Part shown: one piece after another, positions 8,601 through 17,235 of the stretch
Position numbering within the stretch: the first letter of the stretch is position 1
Layout of the letters: each line of letters opens with the position of its first letter
Translations under genes and position numbers: made by a program
The notes under the pieces: generated by a model
Database searches by the model: none
Told to the model about the DNA's origin: nothing
The model's input: the letters and a program-made list of their open reading frames with translations, nothing else
NCBI GenBank assembly: GCA_026394055.1
Contig: JAPKYZ010000031.1
Coordinates: forward strand, 1-47,675
From: Acidobacteriota bacterium
GTDB lineage: Bacteria > Acidobacteriota > Terriglobia > Bryobacterales > Bryobacteraceae
Length of the DNA: 47,675 nucleotides
Direction of reading: 5' to 3'

Positions 8601-10563
8601 CTGGCTCCGGCGGCAGAGCGATGCCCGGCGCGTAGTCCCGGCCGGAGGTGAACTCCTTCAGCGCCTGCACGTTGATCAGGCTGGAAACGCCTTCCTTCGC
8701 CGCCGCTTGATAGCTGCGCTTCAAGGCCTCACGCATCTGCTCCGGCGTCGTGACATACTCGCCGCGAGCGCCTAGCCCCTCGGCCATCTTGTCGTAGCGG
8801 AGGTTCTCCTGGAACAGATACATGTGCATCGATCGCGCGGAACCCACCGCGCTGGGCCACATGCCCCAGGAGTTGTTGTTGTAGACCACGGCAATGGTCG
8901 GGATCTTGTACTTGGCCGCCGTATCGAGCTCAAACAGGCTGTAGGCGATGCCCGCATCGCTGGTGATGCACAGCACCGGCGCGCCTTTGTACGCCGCCTG
9001 CGGACCCACGCCGCGCTGCACCGCCGCTCCGGCGCCGATCATCATGGCCAGGTCAGGACCAATGGCGCCGTACTGATAGCCGCACGCCACGCCTTGCCCG
9101 GCGCGGTGGGCGCGCAACCAGCGGCCCGCGAAGATGCCCGTGGTCCAGCCGCCGGAGCCGGTGACGGTCTGTTTGGGGTCGATGTCGCCCTTGTAGAGGA
9201 AGTCGTGCACCTCTTTGGCCATCACGGCCGGGTGGACGGTGTTGGTGGCGGCGCTGTGCTTTAGGCCTAGGGCGTAATGGTCGAGATTGGTCTTCTCCCA
9301 CTTGGCGCGCGCGGCGGCAATCTCAGTCACCCAAGCGTCGCGCTTCTTGGCGGGCAGGCGGTTGGCGAGCTCTTCCAGGAAGATCTTCTCGTCGCTCACA
9401 ATGCCCAGGTCCAGCGGCCAGTTGCGGCCCAGGTCTTCCTGCTCCGGATGAATGCGGATCGCCTTCACGTCGGGGTTAAAGCGATACTCACCGGGGCTAG
9501 GCATCGAGTATTGCCCGATAAAGATCACCAGATCGGCGCTCATCAACGCGTCCGGCGCGAGACTGGTCGACAGCTTGTGGTCATCCGGAAAATGGCCGCG
9601 CATCGGGCCGGAGCTGACCACCGCGATCTCGTGCTTGGCCACCACCTGCAGCAGTGTGTCGTAGGCCTTGCGCTGAAACACACCTTGACCGGCCACGATC
9701 ATGGGCCGCTCAGCCTTGGCAATCATGTCGACGGCGGTGGCCATGTCCTTGGGCGACGGATGCGCTCGGCTTTCGGTGCGGTACTTGTCCTTCGAGTAAA
9801 AATCCTTCAAGCTGGCTGGGTCCGTAAAGCGAGCGCGGGCCACTTCGCCGGGGAAGTCCAGATGGCAGGGCCCGGGCACGCCGGACTTCATGTTGCGGAA
9901 GGCGTAGGCGCCGTACTCCCACACCCGATCCGGCGCGATCAGCCGCTTGCCGTACTTCTTCATACCGGTGGTGATCGGCTGTTGATAGCCGGTCTGGATA
10001 AACGCCTCCCGGTCATCGCCCGCAATCTGCATGTTGCTCGCGAGCACCAGCAGCGGCGTGCGGGCCGCATTGGCGCTGGCGATGTTCATGATCATGTGCG
10101 TGAACCCCGGGCCCTCCGTGCCGGAGCAGGCCGTGGCTTCACCCGTCACGCGCGAGAACCCGTCCGCCGCGGCGCACATCGCGCCTTCGGTGCGGCCGCC
10201 ATAGGCTGGGACGCCAGCGGCCGCGATTGCGTTGATTACCGTATAGTTGCCGGGGCAGCAGAACATTGCGGCCAGCTCTTCTTCCTGGCACAGCTTGGCG
10301 AACACTTCCGCGCCCGTCATGCCGCGGCCAGCAAAGGCGCCGGGCTTCGGCGGTTCGGCCAAGCTCGACAGCAGGTCCTTGGGGATGGCGATGGAGGGAA
10401 TGCCGGCGGTGGTGGCGGCCATCGCAGCGGGAGCGGCTCCAGCGGCGGCAATGGCAGCAGCTGCGGCAGGGCCTTTCAAGAAGTTGCGGCGGGAGGCGCG
10501 GGCCTCAGCGGCATTCGGGGTTGATGACGAAGCGGGCTGTGACGACGGGGTCTTGGGGTCCAT
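8578..10563 (-). CDS. Tat-exported thiamine-diphosphate-dependent enzyme (acetolactate synthase-like)
   Basis: 661 residues from ATG at 10563, preceded by AGAAGG. The N-terminus has a Tat-type signal: SRRNFLKG near residues 24-31, then a long alanine-rich hydrophobic run. Next comes the three-domain ThDP fold: an N-terminal domain with the glutamate that activates the cofactor (GGRTEGAMCAAADGFSR, about E126), a central domain, and the C-terminal metal/ThDP motif ITSDAGIAYS...NNNSWG (about 533-567), where SDAG replaces the usual GDG. Relatives include acetolactate synthase, pyruvate oxidase, oxalyl-CoA decarboxylase and benzoylformate decarboxylase; the substrate cannot be chosen. It lies 20 bases after a cytochrome c gene, so it may be a periplasmic oxidoreductase that feeds electrons to it. 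Confidence 0.88.
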   Translation of the reverse strand: MDPKTPSSQPASSSTPNAAEARASRRNFLKGPAAAAAIAAAGAAPAAMAATTAGIPSIAIPKDLLSSLAEPPKPGAFAGRGMTGAEVFAKLCQEEELAAMFCCPGNYTVINAIAAAGVPAYGGRTEGAMCAAADGFSRVTGEATACSGTEGPGFTHMIMNIASANAARTPLLVLASNMQIAGDDREAFIQTGYQQPITTGMKKYGKRLIAPDRVWEYGAYAFRNMKSGVPGPCHLDFPGEVARARFTDPASLKDFYSKDKYRTESRAHPSPKDMATAVDMIAKAERPMIVAGQGVFQRKAYDTLLQVVAKHEIAVVSSGPMRGHFPDDHKLSTSLAPDALMSADLVIFIGQYSMPSPGEYRFNPDVKAIRIHPEQEDLGRNWPLDLGIVSDEKIFLEELANRLPAKKRDAWVTEIAAARAKWEKTNLDHYALGLKHSAATNTVHPAVMAKEVHDFLYKGDIDPKQTVTGSGGWTTGIFAGRWLRAHRAGQGVACGYQYGAIGPDLAMMIGAGAAVQRGVGPQAAYKGAPVLCITSDAGIAYSLFELDTAAKYKIPTIAVVYNNNSWGMWPSAVGSARSMHMYLFQENLRYDKMAEGLGARGEYVTTPEQMREALKRSYQAAAKEGVSSLINVQALKEFTSGRDYAPGIALPPEPGVGAFAH

Positions 10564-10583
10564 ACGGGCTACCTTCTTTCCAC

Positions 10584-11045
10584 TTAGGGCTTGTCTTCCA
10601 CTAAGGCCGGGCGCTGCGCCTCTGGCCACAGGCTGTAGATGAAATTGACGAGGTGCCACATCTCGTCCTCAGTCGGGATCTGGGAGCGATAGTTGGGCAT
10701 GCTGGCGCCCTGGCCATCGCGGATGCTGCGAAAGATTTCAGCGCCGGAGGTGCCGAAGCGGTAGAGCTTGGGGGCGGTCAAGTCGGTCGCGTCGGCTACC
10801 ACGTCCACCGTCGCTTTGCCATCGGCGCCGTGGCAGCCGGTGCAGGAGTAGCGCACATAGAGCCCGCGGCCCTTGGTGATGCTCTTTTTCGAGTACGGGA
10901 TGGGGCTCTTCAGCGCCTTCACTTGCTCGGGCGTCAGGGGCTTGTCGTCCTGGCCGCCTCGCGCGGCGGCACCGGCTCCGGCCAGCGCGATCAGGCCGGT
11001 GACGGTCATTATGGTGGCCGCGAAGTGTTTGCCCATCAACCCCAT
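10584..11045 (-). CDS. Class I cytochrome c, exported
   Basis: 153 residues with an N-terminal signal (TIMTVTGLIALAGAGAAA), one haem site CTGCH at 68-72 followed by GADGK, and a probable distal ligand M116 (GQGASMPNY). The C-terminal helix EDEMWHLVNFIYSL completes a class I cytochrome c fold. GAAGGAAG sits directly before the ATG at 11045; a second ATG at 11036 is possible. It is the first gene of the operon with the exported ThDP enzyme and is the natural electron acceptor or donor for it. Related single-haem cytochromes also pair with dehydrogenases in the periplasm. Confidence 0.92.
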   Translation of the reverse strand: MGLMGKHFAATIMTVTGLIALAGAGAAARGGQDDKPLTPEQVKALKSPIPYSKKSITKGRGLYVRYSCTGCHGADGKATVDVVADATDLTAPKLYRFGTSGAEIFRSIRDGQGASMPNYRSQIPTEDEMWHLVNFIYSLWPEAQRPALVEDKP

Positions 11046-11082
11046 CTTCCTTCAAGTTGAACCAACTGGACAACCCGAACGG

Positions 11083-11113
11083 AGGCTACCAACTGCCCGC
11101 CGCCGGTGTCAAC
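11083..11113 (-). promoter_or_regulatory. Probable promoter of the cytochrome c / ThDP-enzyme operon
   Basis: On the minus strand TTGACA (11113-11108) and TAGCCT (11088-11083) are separated by 19 bases, slightly longer than ideal. The transcript would have a leader of about 30 bases containing the GAAGGAAG site before ATG at 11045. Confidence 0.5.
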
Positions 11114-11189
11114 CGGTGGGGCGGACCCCGATATTTGTGGGGTAGCGGCGAACATTTCCCGTATTGCAGCGTTATCCTCAGTTAGAGTT

Positions 11190-14100
11190 ATGTCAAGCCT
11201 GCGCCTCTCCCTCACCCTGGCCCTCGTTGGCGGCTGCCTTTGGGCCGCCGAAAGCGATGGCCCTGCGCTCTATCGCAACCCCACCATCAACAAAACCCAC
11301 GTGGTGTTTGAGTACGCCAATGATCTCTGGATTGCCGCGCGCAGCGGAGGCGCCGCCACGCGGCTCACCACCGGGCCCGGTGCGGAGATCAACCCGATGT
11401 TCTCGCCCGATGGCGCGACGGTGGCCTTCACTGGGCGCTATGACGGCAGTGTGGACGTATTCGTGGTCGCGGCCTCCGGCGGTGTGCCGAAGCGCCTGAC
11501 CTGGCATCCCGCCGCCGACGTGGTCGCCGGCTGGACGCCCGACAACAAGCGCGTCATCTTTTCATCGAACCGCGCCTCCGTCTCGCCGCGCTACCAGGAG
11601 CTTTATTCCGTCTCCGTGGATGGCGGACCGGAAGAGAAGCTGCCGGTTCCGGTGGGCTATGAGGCGGCGTTTGCGCCCGATGGCAAGCGGATGGCCTATG
11701 TGCCGATGGGCCGCGCCTTTGACGCCTGGAAGCGCTACCGCGGCGGTATGACGACGCCGATCTGGATTGCCGATCTGGCCACCTCCAAAGTGGAGAAAGT
11801 GCCGCGCGACAACTCCAACGACTATTGCCCGATGTGGGCCGGTGGCAAGGTCTGGTTCCTGTCGGACCGCGAAGGCAAGGTGTCGCTGTTCAGCTACGAT
11901 CTGGGCTCGAAGAAGGTGGCGCGCGCGGTCGAGAACAAAGGCATGGACTTCAAGTCCGCCTCCGCCGGGCCTGATGCGCTGGTGATTGAGCAGTTCGGCG
12001 CGCTGCATCTATTCGACTGGAAGAGCTCCAAGCTGACGCCGCTGAATGTCACTGTCTCCGGCGATCTGGCCGAAGTCCGGGAGCGGTTCATCCCGGTGGG
12101 CACTCGCTTGTCGAGCGCCGCCATCTCTCCTTCTGGCGCCCGGGCCGTGTTTGAAGCGCGTGGCGAGATCATCACCGTGCCCGCCGATAAAGGCGACGCC
12201 CGCAACTTGACCAACACCACCGGTGTGATGGAGCGGGACCCGGAATGGTCCCCCGATGGCAAGAACATCGCCTACTTCTCTGATGCGTCGGGTGAGTATG
12301 AGCTCTTCATCGCTCCGCAGGATGGCAAGTCTGAGCCCAAGAAGATCCGGATCGAAGAAAAGCCGTCGTTCTACTACGCGCTGCGCTGGTCGCCGGACAG
12401 CAAGAAGATCGCGGTGGTGGATGCGCACTTGACGCTGTGGTGGGTGGAAGTGGAATCGGGCAAGGCCACCAAAGTCGACAAGGAACGCCTGTGGGGCCGG
12501 ACCGGCAATCTGGTGCCGGAATGGTCGCCCGATTCGAAGTGGCTAGCGTACTCGAAGACGCTGGCCAACTATCTGGGCGCGGTCCATGTTTATTCCGTAG
12601 CCGAGGCCAAGGTGACGCAGATCACCGACGGCATGAGTGACGCGCGGATGCCGGCCTGGGATCGCGACGGCAAGTATCTCTACTTCACGGCCTCCACGGA
12701 CGCCGGCCCCACCATTCAGCCGGACCTGACCTCGTCACAACGGCCGACATCGCGCAGCATCTACCTGGTGGTGCTGAGCAAGAGTGATCCGTCACCGTTT
12801 GGCCCTGAGAGTGATGAAGAGAAGGTGGCAGAAGACAAGCCGGCCGATGCGCCCAAGCCCGAAGGCGCCAAGCCCGAACCACCCAAGCCCGGCGGACCGA
12901 AGCCAGCGGCCAAGGTGGCTGAAGTGAAGATCGATTTCGAGAACATCCTGCAGCGTGTGCTCGCCTTGCCGATGCCCCCGCGCCGCTATGTGGATCTGCA
13001 ACCTGGCAAAGCCGGTACGCTGCTGGCTCTGGAAGCCGGTACTCCGGCGCCGGGTGTGCCGCCGGGCACTACCGTGCACCGGTTCGACCTGAAGGAACGC
13101 CGCGCCGATGTGGCCTTTGGCGGTGTCAGCCAGTTCCGGTTGGCGCACAATGGCGAGAAGGCGCTGTACCGTCAGGGTCCGGGTTGGTTTATCGGCACGC
13201 TGCGCCCGCTGGCCGCGCGCAACGCTCCTCCGGCGCCGCCCGCGGGTCCGGGTGGGCCGGGTGCTCCGCAGGCGCTGAAGACGGCCGAGCTCGAAGTGAA
13301 GATCAACCCCCGGCAGGAGTGGGAGCAGATCTACCGCGAAGCCTGGCGCGTGCAGCGCGAGATGTTCTATGACGCCAAGCTACACGGCGTCAACGTGGCC
13401 GACTTTCAGGCCAAGTATGGCAAGTATCTGGGCAGCCTCGGCTCCCGGCGGGAACTGACCTATCTGCTGCAGGACATGATGGGCGAAGTGACGGCGGGCC
13501 ACTTGTTTGTCGCAGGCGGCGAACAGCCGGACGTCAAGACGGTCCAGACCGGCCTGCTGGGCGCGGACTACGAAGTGGCCAACGGCCGCTACCGCTTTGC
13601 CCGCATCTTCAACGGCGAAAACTGGAACCCCAGCCTCACCGCACCGCTGACGCAGCCCGGTGTCAACGTGGCCGTGGGCGACTACCTGCTGTCTGTCAAT
13701 GGCCGCGATGTCACGCCGCAGGAGAACGTCTACAGCTACTTTGAGGGCAAGGCGGGCAAGCAGGTCCGGATCAAGGTGGGCCCGAATGCGAACGGCGACG
13801 GGTCGCGCGAAGTGACCGTGGTTCCGGTGCCGAACGAGACCGGGCTGCGCAACCTTGCTTGGATTGAAGGCAACCGCCGCAAAGTGGATCAGCTGACCAA
13901 CGGCCGCGTCGCCTACATCTATATGCCGGACACCTCCTCTGGGGGCTTGACCAACTTCAACCGCTACTTCTATGCCCAAGTGGGCAAAGAAGCGGCCATC
14001 GTCGATGAGCGCTTCAACGGCGGCGGTGCGCTGGCCACCGACATCGTGGAGATGCTGAATCGCAAGCCGCTGAGCCGCGTGGCCACTCGTGACGGCGATG

Positions 14101-14555
14101 ACGAGCTGCAACCGCAGGGTGCTATCTATGGGCCCAAGGTGATGATCATCAACGAATGGGCGGGCTCCGGTGGCGACGCGATGCCGTGGTACTTCCGGCG
14201 TGCGGGTGCGGGGCAGCTTGTCGGCAAGCGGACCTGGGGTGGCTTGATCGGCCGCGCCGCTGCGCCGCAGTTGATGGATGGCGGGATCGTCAGCGCGCCC
14301 AGCTCCGCCGTGTGGGATCCGGCCAGCTCCAAGTGGATCGCCGAGAACGTCGGCATTGAGCCCGATGTGGAAGTGGAGAACGAACCCGAACTGGTCCGCC
14401 AGGGTAAGGACCCGCAGCTTGAGAAAGCGGTGGAGCTGGTCCTGGCGGAGCTGGCTAAAAAACCGCTCGCCAAGCCCGCCCGCCCGGCGTTCCCGGACTA
14501 CCAGAAACTACCCGGTGCCCCGGGCGCCGGTACCGCCAACGCCACTAAGCGCTAG
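11190..14555 (+). CDS. Tricorn-like protease (S41 family) with PDZ domain, exported
   Basis: 1121 residues from ATG at 11190, which begins a clear signal peptide (MSSLRLSLTLALVGGCLWAA); the longer frame from 11106 lacks one. N-terminal beta-propeller repeats show the SPDG/SPDSK pattern many times. A proline/lysine linker lies near 545-570, then the tricorn core domain, a PDZ domain (PGVNVAVGDYLLSVNGRDV) and the S41 catalytic domain. The likely nucleophile is S993 (EWAGSGGDAM) and the likely base H771 (TAGHLFV), spaced as in archaeal tricorn (H746, S965). The family degrades peptides; the signal peptide puts this one outside the cytoplasm, unlike archaeal tricorn. It is divergent from the cytochrome operon. 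Confidence 0.93.
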   Translation: MSSLRLSLTLALVGGCLWAAESDGPALYRNPTINKTHVVFEYANDLWIAARSGGAATRLTTGPGAEINPMFSPDGATVAFTGRYDGSVDVFVVAASGGVPKRLTWHPAADVVAGWTPDNKRVIFSSNRASVSPRYQELYSVSVDGGPEEKLPVPVGYEAAFAPDGKRMAYVPMGRAFDAWKRYRGGMTTPIWIADLATSKVEKVPRDNSNDYCPMWAGGKVWFLSDREGKVSLFSYDLGSKKVARAVENKGMDFKSASAGPDALVIEQFGALHLFDWKSSKLTPLNVTVSGDLAEVRERFIPVGTRLSSAAISPSGARAVFEARGEIITVPADKGDARNLTNTTGVMERDPEWSPDGKNIAYFSDASGEYELFIAPQDGKSEPKKIRIEEKPSFYYALRWSPDSKKIAVVDAHLTLWWVEVESGKATKVDKERLWGRTGNLVPEWSPDSKWLAYSKTLANYLGAVHVYSVAEAKVTQITDGMSDARMPAWDRDGKYLYFTASTDAGPTIQPDLTSSQRPTSRSIYLVVLSKSDPSPFGPESDEEKVAEDKPADAPKPEGAKPEPPKPGGPKPAAKVAEVKIDFENILQRVLALPMPPRRYVDLQPGKAGTLLALEAGTPAPGVPPGTTVHRFDLKERRADVAFGGVSQFRLAHNGEKALYRQGPGWFIGTLRPLAARNAPPAPPAGPGGPGAPQALKTAELEVKINPRQEWEQIYREAWRVQREMFYDAKLHGVNVADFQAKYGKYLGSLGSRRELTYLLQDMMGEVTAGHLFVAGGEQPDVKTVQTGLLGADYEVANGRYRFARIFNGENWNPSLTAPLTQPGVNVAVGDYLLSVNGRDVTPQENVYSYFEGKAGKQVRIKVGPNANGDGSREVTVVPVPNETGLRNLAWIEGNRRKVDQLTNGRVAYIYMPDTSSGGLTNFNRYFYAQVGKEAAIVDERFNGGGALATDIVEMLNRKPLSRVATRDGDDELQPQGAIYGPKVMIINEWAGSGGDAMPWYFRRAGAGQLVGKRTWGGLIGRAAAPQLMDGGIVSAPSSAVWDPASSKWIAENVGIEPDVEVENEPELVRQGKDPQLEKAVELVLAELAKKPLAKPARPAFPDYQKLPGAPGAGTANATKR

Positions 14556-14561
14556 CCACCC

Positions 14562-14669
14562 AGCCCCGTGCGTGAGCGCGGGGCTTCTTCATACACCCGG
14601 CTAAGCTTGGCGCCTGCGTACGGGCCTTTTCACAAAACCCGAAGAAGCCCCAAGCTCACGCATGGGGCT
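14562..14669. repeat. Paired palindromic (REP-like) element between convergent genes
   Basis: A 29-base unit at 14562-14590 (AGCCCCGTGCG...GGGGCTTCTTC) is repeated in inverted orientation at 14641-14669 with three differences. Each unit is itself a hairpin (AGCCCC...GGGGCT). The pair lies between the convergent stops of the tricorn-like gene (14555) and the DUF4384 gene (14688) and could act as a bidirectional terminator. The same family occurs at 33176-33240 and inside the glycosyltransferase gene at 18056-18079. Confidence 0.85.
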
Positions 14670-14687
14670 GAGCGCGGGATCGACTCG

Positions 14688-15578
14688 CTAGTTGCCCATC
14701 CGGATGGGGACTTTCACCAGCAGCGGTTCCCCTGGCTTGGACCGGACGCGGTACATCGTTTGGGGCAGGGGATCATCGCGGGTCAGCAGTTTGGAGCTAT
14801 CGCCACCCGAGGCTTTCTCGGCGGGAGACAGCGTTTGGCCGGAGCCGCCTTCCATCTCCAGGTGCTCCACTTGCAGGCCGTACTGCGCTTCCCACTTGTT
14901 GAGCAGTTCGTCGTCGATAATGGCCGGCTTGCGGCTGTGGGCGTTGATGTTTTTCAGCGGCTCCGGAGTCACCAGCACCACCAGCACTTCACCCACGTGA
15001 TCGCCCCGGCTCTTCACCAGCTTGAAGCTGTTGATCCGGTCGCGGCGGTCGGGAATCTCGATCTGGCGGCCGGAGGCGACCTTGTTGTCATCCGGGGGCG
15101 TCTGGAAGTTGGGGTAGATCAGGTTGGCCGGGCCCAGCTTGCCGCCCTCGAACTGCTCGCGATCGATGACGTAGAGATGCCCGGCGCGCGGCACTTCAAT
15201 CGACAACCGGACCCGCTCGCCCGGCTTCAGTGGCGAGCCTGCTTCGATCCGCTCCGGCACTTGCTCAATCTCGGTGCCCGCCTCTTCATCCAGAATCAGC
15301 AGTCGAGTGTTGGGGTCGTCCTGCGGCAAGGGCCGCCGGAGGCGCCAAAAGGTGATGCCGACGATGGTGTCGTCAGAAGAACGGGGTGGGGAGAGCTTGG
15401 GCGTAAGCTGATCTTTCACCGCCCGATAGGTGACCGGACGAATGGGGGAGCCACTGCCCGCCGGACGCCGTTGCCGGAACGCGGAGTCCCACAACTCGCG
15501 CGTCGAGTCCTCCTGGGCCGTCAGCGTCATCGCCGCCAATACCGCTGCTGCAATTACCATATGCTGCGCCGCCTTCAT
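14688..15578 (-). CDS. Secreted DUF4384-type protein
   Basis: About 296 residues with an N-terminal hydrophobic segment (MVIAAAVLAAMTLTAQ). The central part, RVRLSIEVPRAGHLYVIDREQ followed by LIYPN, matches the DUF4384 beta-sandwich in which secreted bacterial proteins present a similar strand pattern. The start is uncertain: TTG at 15587, ATG at 15578 (used here) or ATG at 15560, the last with AAGGCGG upstream. It is the final gene of the six-gene operon and follows a Ser/Thr kinase whose extracellular tail has a similar domain, so the two probably act together at the cell envelope. The function of DUF4384 itself is not established. Confidence 0.8.
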   Translation of the reverse strand: MKAAQHMVIAAAVLAAMTLTAQEDSTRELWDSAFRQRRPAGSGSPIRPVTYRAVKDQLTPKLSPPRSSDDTIVGITFWRLRRPLPQDDPNTRLLILDEEAGTEIEQVPERIEAGSPLKPGERVRLSIEVPRAGHLYVIDREQFEGGKLGPANLIYPNFQTPPDDNKVASGRQIEIPDRRDRINSFKLVKSRGDHVGEVLVVLVTPEPLKNINAHSRKPAIIDDELLNKWEAQYGLQVEHLEMEGGSGQTLSPAEKASGGDSSKLLTRDDPLPQTMYRVRSKPGEPLLVKVPIRMGN

Positions 15579-15645
15579 CTCACTCAATTATGCGCAGGAT
15601 AGGTGCGCAAAGACATCAATGGGTAACGAAACAGGGGCCATTCTG

Positions 15646-17235
15646 TCAGCGATGCGTCAACGGAATCATCGAAACCAGCCGCGTTCCCGGCGTGGTGACC
15701 ACCGTCCGTCCGGTCCCGGCACTGGTTTGGCCGTTGGGTTTCAGCAGATGTTTCACCTCCGCGGGAGGCTCTACGGCACGGGCATCGCGGCGCGGTAAGG
15801 CGGCCAGATCGGGCAGCGGCAGCTTGCTCCACACCATCCACAGGCGCTCCTCACCATGCTCCCGCGGGTCAAACCAGATGTCTCCGGTGGCCGGGAGCCG
15901 GACCGTCGTGGCGCCCAACATCGTGGCGCCCTGCTGCGGGTAGAGCAGCTTCATCCGGCCGTCGGTGGTTTCGTTCACGGCGTAAAAATAGCCATGCCCC
16001 GTCAGCTCAATGTCGAGCACGATGCCGTCCTCATCTGCAAACACCACCTCGCGCGCCAGCCGGAACGGTTCGCCAAACGGCTGGCCGCTGCGGTAACGCT
16101 GGACTTGGATCGAATAAGCGAGCGCCCGTGGAGCGTGCACCGCAGCCGGAGCTGCCACGGGCTCCATCAAAGGCCAGAACGCCCACGCCAGCGCCAGGGC
16201 CGCCATCGCGACGCCGGAGAGCAGTAGGCCTCGCTTAAGTGGGCTCGATAGCCATTCCAGCTTGGTCTTGTCCCGCTTGATCGGGGGCGGCGGCGGTGTC
16301 TCGACGAGTGTCGTTTTTTCGGATGCGGCTCCCACCAGCGCGCCCGCCAGAGTGTCCGCAAACTCACGGATATCGGCGCCACGCTTGGCGGGGTCGAATG
16401 AGAGCGCCCGGAGCAGCACTTGTTGGGCGGCCAGCGGCACGGAGGGGCGCAACTCGGCGATCTTGGGCCAAGTGCCTTCGCGCTGCATCAGCATCAGCTC
16501 AAACATCGGTTTGCCTTGCGAAGGCGGCGCGCCGGCCAACATCTCAAAGGCGATGATCCCCAGCGAATAGACGTCGCTGGCGGCCACTGGCTGCCCGTCG
16601 AACTGTTCCGGCGCCATGTAGGTGAACGTGCCGGCCACCTTGGTCTTTTCCGCGGTCCGGTCCAGCGTGCCGTGGACGCTGGCGATGCCGAAATCGATCA
16701 GGGTGATCTGTTCGTCACGCGTGCCGGGCGCGCGCACCATGATGTTTTCAGGCTTTAGATCCCGGTGGATGATGCCCTGGGCATGGGCGGCAGCTAGGGC
16801 TTGGCCGGAAAGCTGCACGATGCGGGCCACCCGGTCCAGCTCCAAGCCACCTAACCGGATCACCTGCCGCAGAGTGACGCCTTCAATCCACTGCATCACC
16901 AGAAACGGCGTGCCCTCCGGCAGCGTGCCGGCGTCGTAGACCTGCACTACGCCGGGATGGTTCAGCCGTGACAGCGCCTCAATCTCCTGGCTGAATTTGC
17001 GCTGGAACCATTCATCGCTGGCGGCCTTTTCAAGCAGAATCTTCACCACCACGTGGCGGCCCTTCAGCTGCAAATCCGCGGCCAGATAGATGGTGCCGAA
17101 GCCGCCGACGCTGATCACTTCCAGCAGCTTGTACCGGCCCGAGAGCAGTGTGCCCAACCGCGGATCAGGCGGCGCGGGCTCACGCGGAGTCTTCGCGTGA
17201 ACCGGAGGCTCAGAATTAGGGGGCGGAGGCAACAT
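15646..17235 (-). CDS. Membrane Ser/Thr protein kinase with extracellular DUF4384-like domain
   Basis: About 529 residues from ATG at 17235. A proline-rich N-terminus is followed by a Hanks-type kinase domain: glycine loop ISVGGFGTIY, lysine in VVVKILLEK, catalytic loop IIHRDLKPENIMV, LIDFGIAS, and TYMAPEQF. A transmembrane helix (GLLLSGVAMAALALAWAFW) leads to an external domain with GHGYFYAVNETTDGRMKLLYPQQG, close in pattern to the DUF4384 of the next gene. It should phosphorylate cytoplasmic targets in response to an external signal. The ATG overlaps the glycosyltransferase 3' end by 20 bases, so translation is probably coupled. GTG at 17259 is an alternative start. Confidence 0.92.
   Translation of the reverse strand: MLPPPPNSEPPVHAKTPREPAPPDPRLGTLLSGRYKLLEVISVGGFGTIYLAADLQLKGRHVVVKILLEKAASDEWFQRKFSQEIEALSRLNHPGVVQVYDAGTLPEGTPFLVMQWIEGVTLRQVIRLGGLELDRVARIVQLSGQALAAAHAQGIIHRDLKPENIMVRAPGTRDEQITLIDFGIASVHGTLDRTAEKTKVAGTFTYMAPEQFDGQPVAASDVYSLGIIAFEMLAGAPPSQGKPMFELMLMQREGTWPKIAELRPSVPLAAQQVLLRALSFDPAKRGADIREFADTLAGALVGAASEKTTLVETPPPPPIKRDKTKLEWLSSPLKRGLLLSGVAMAALALAWAFWPLMEPVAAPAAVHAPRALAYSIQVQRYRSGQPFGEPFRLAREVVFADEDGIVLDIELTGHGYFYAVNETTDGRMKLLYPQQGATMLGATTVRLPATGDIWFDPREHGEERLWMVWSKLPLPDLAALPRRDARAVEPPAEVKHLLKPNGQTSAGTGRTVVTTPGTRLVSMIPLTHR

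Noticed and set aside
9277..10524. Long plus-strand ORF opposite the ThDP enzyme
   Set aside because: It is antisense to a clear enzyme with conserved motifs; histidine/arginine/glycine-rich shadow frame.
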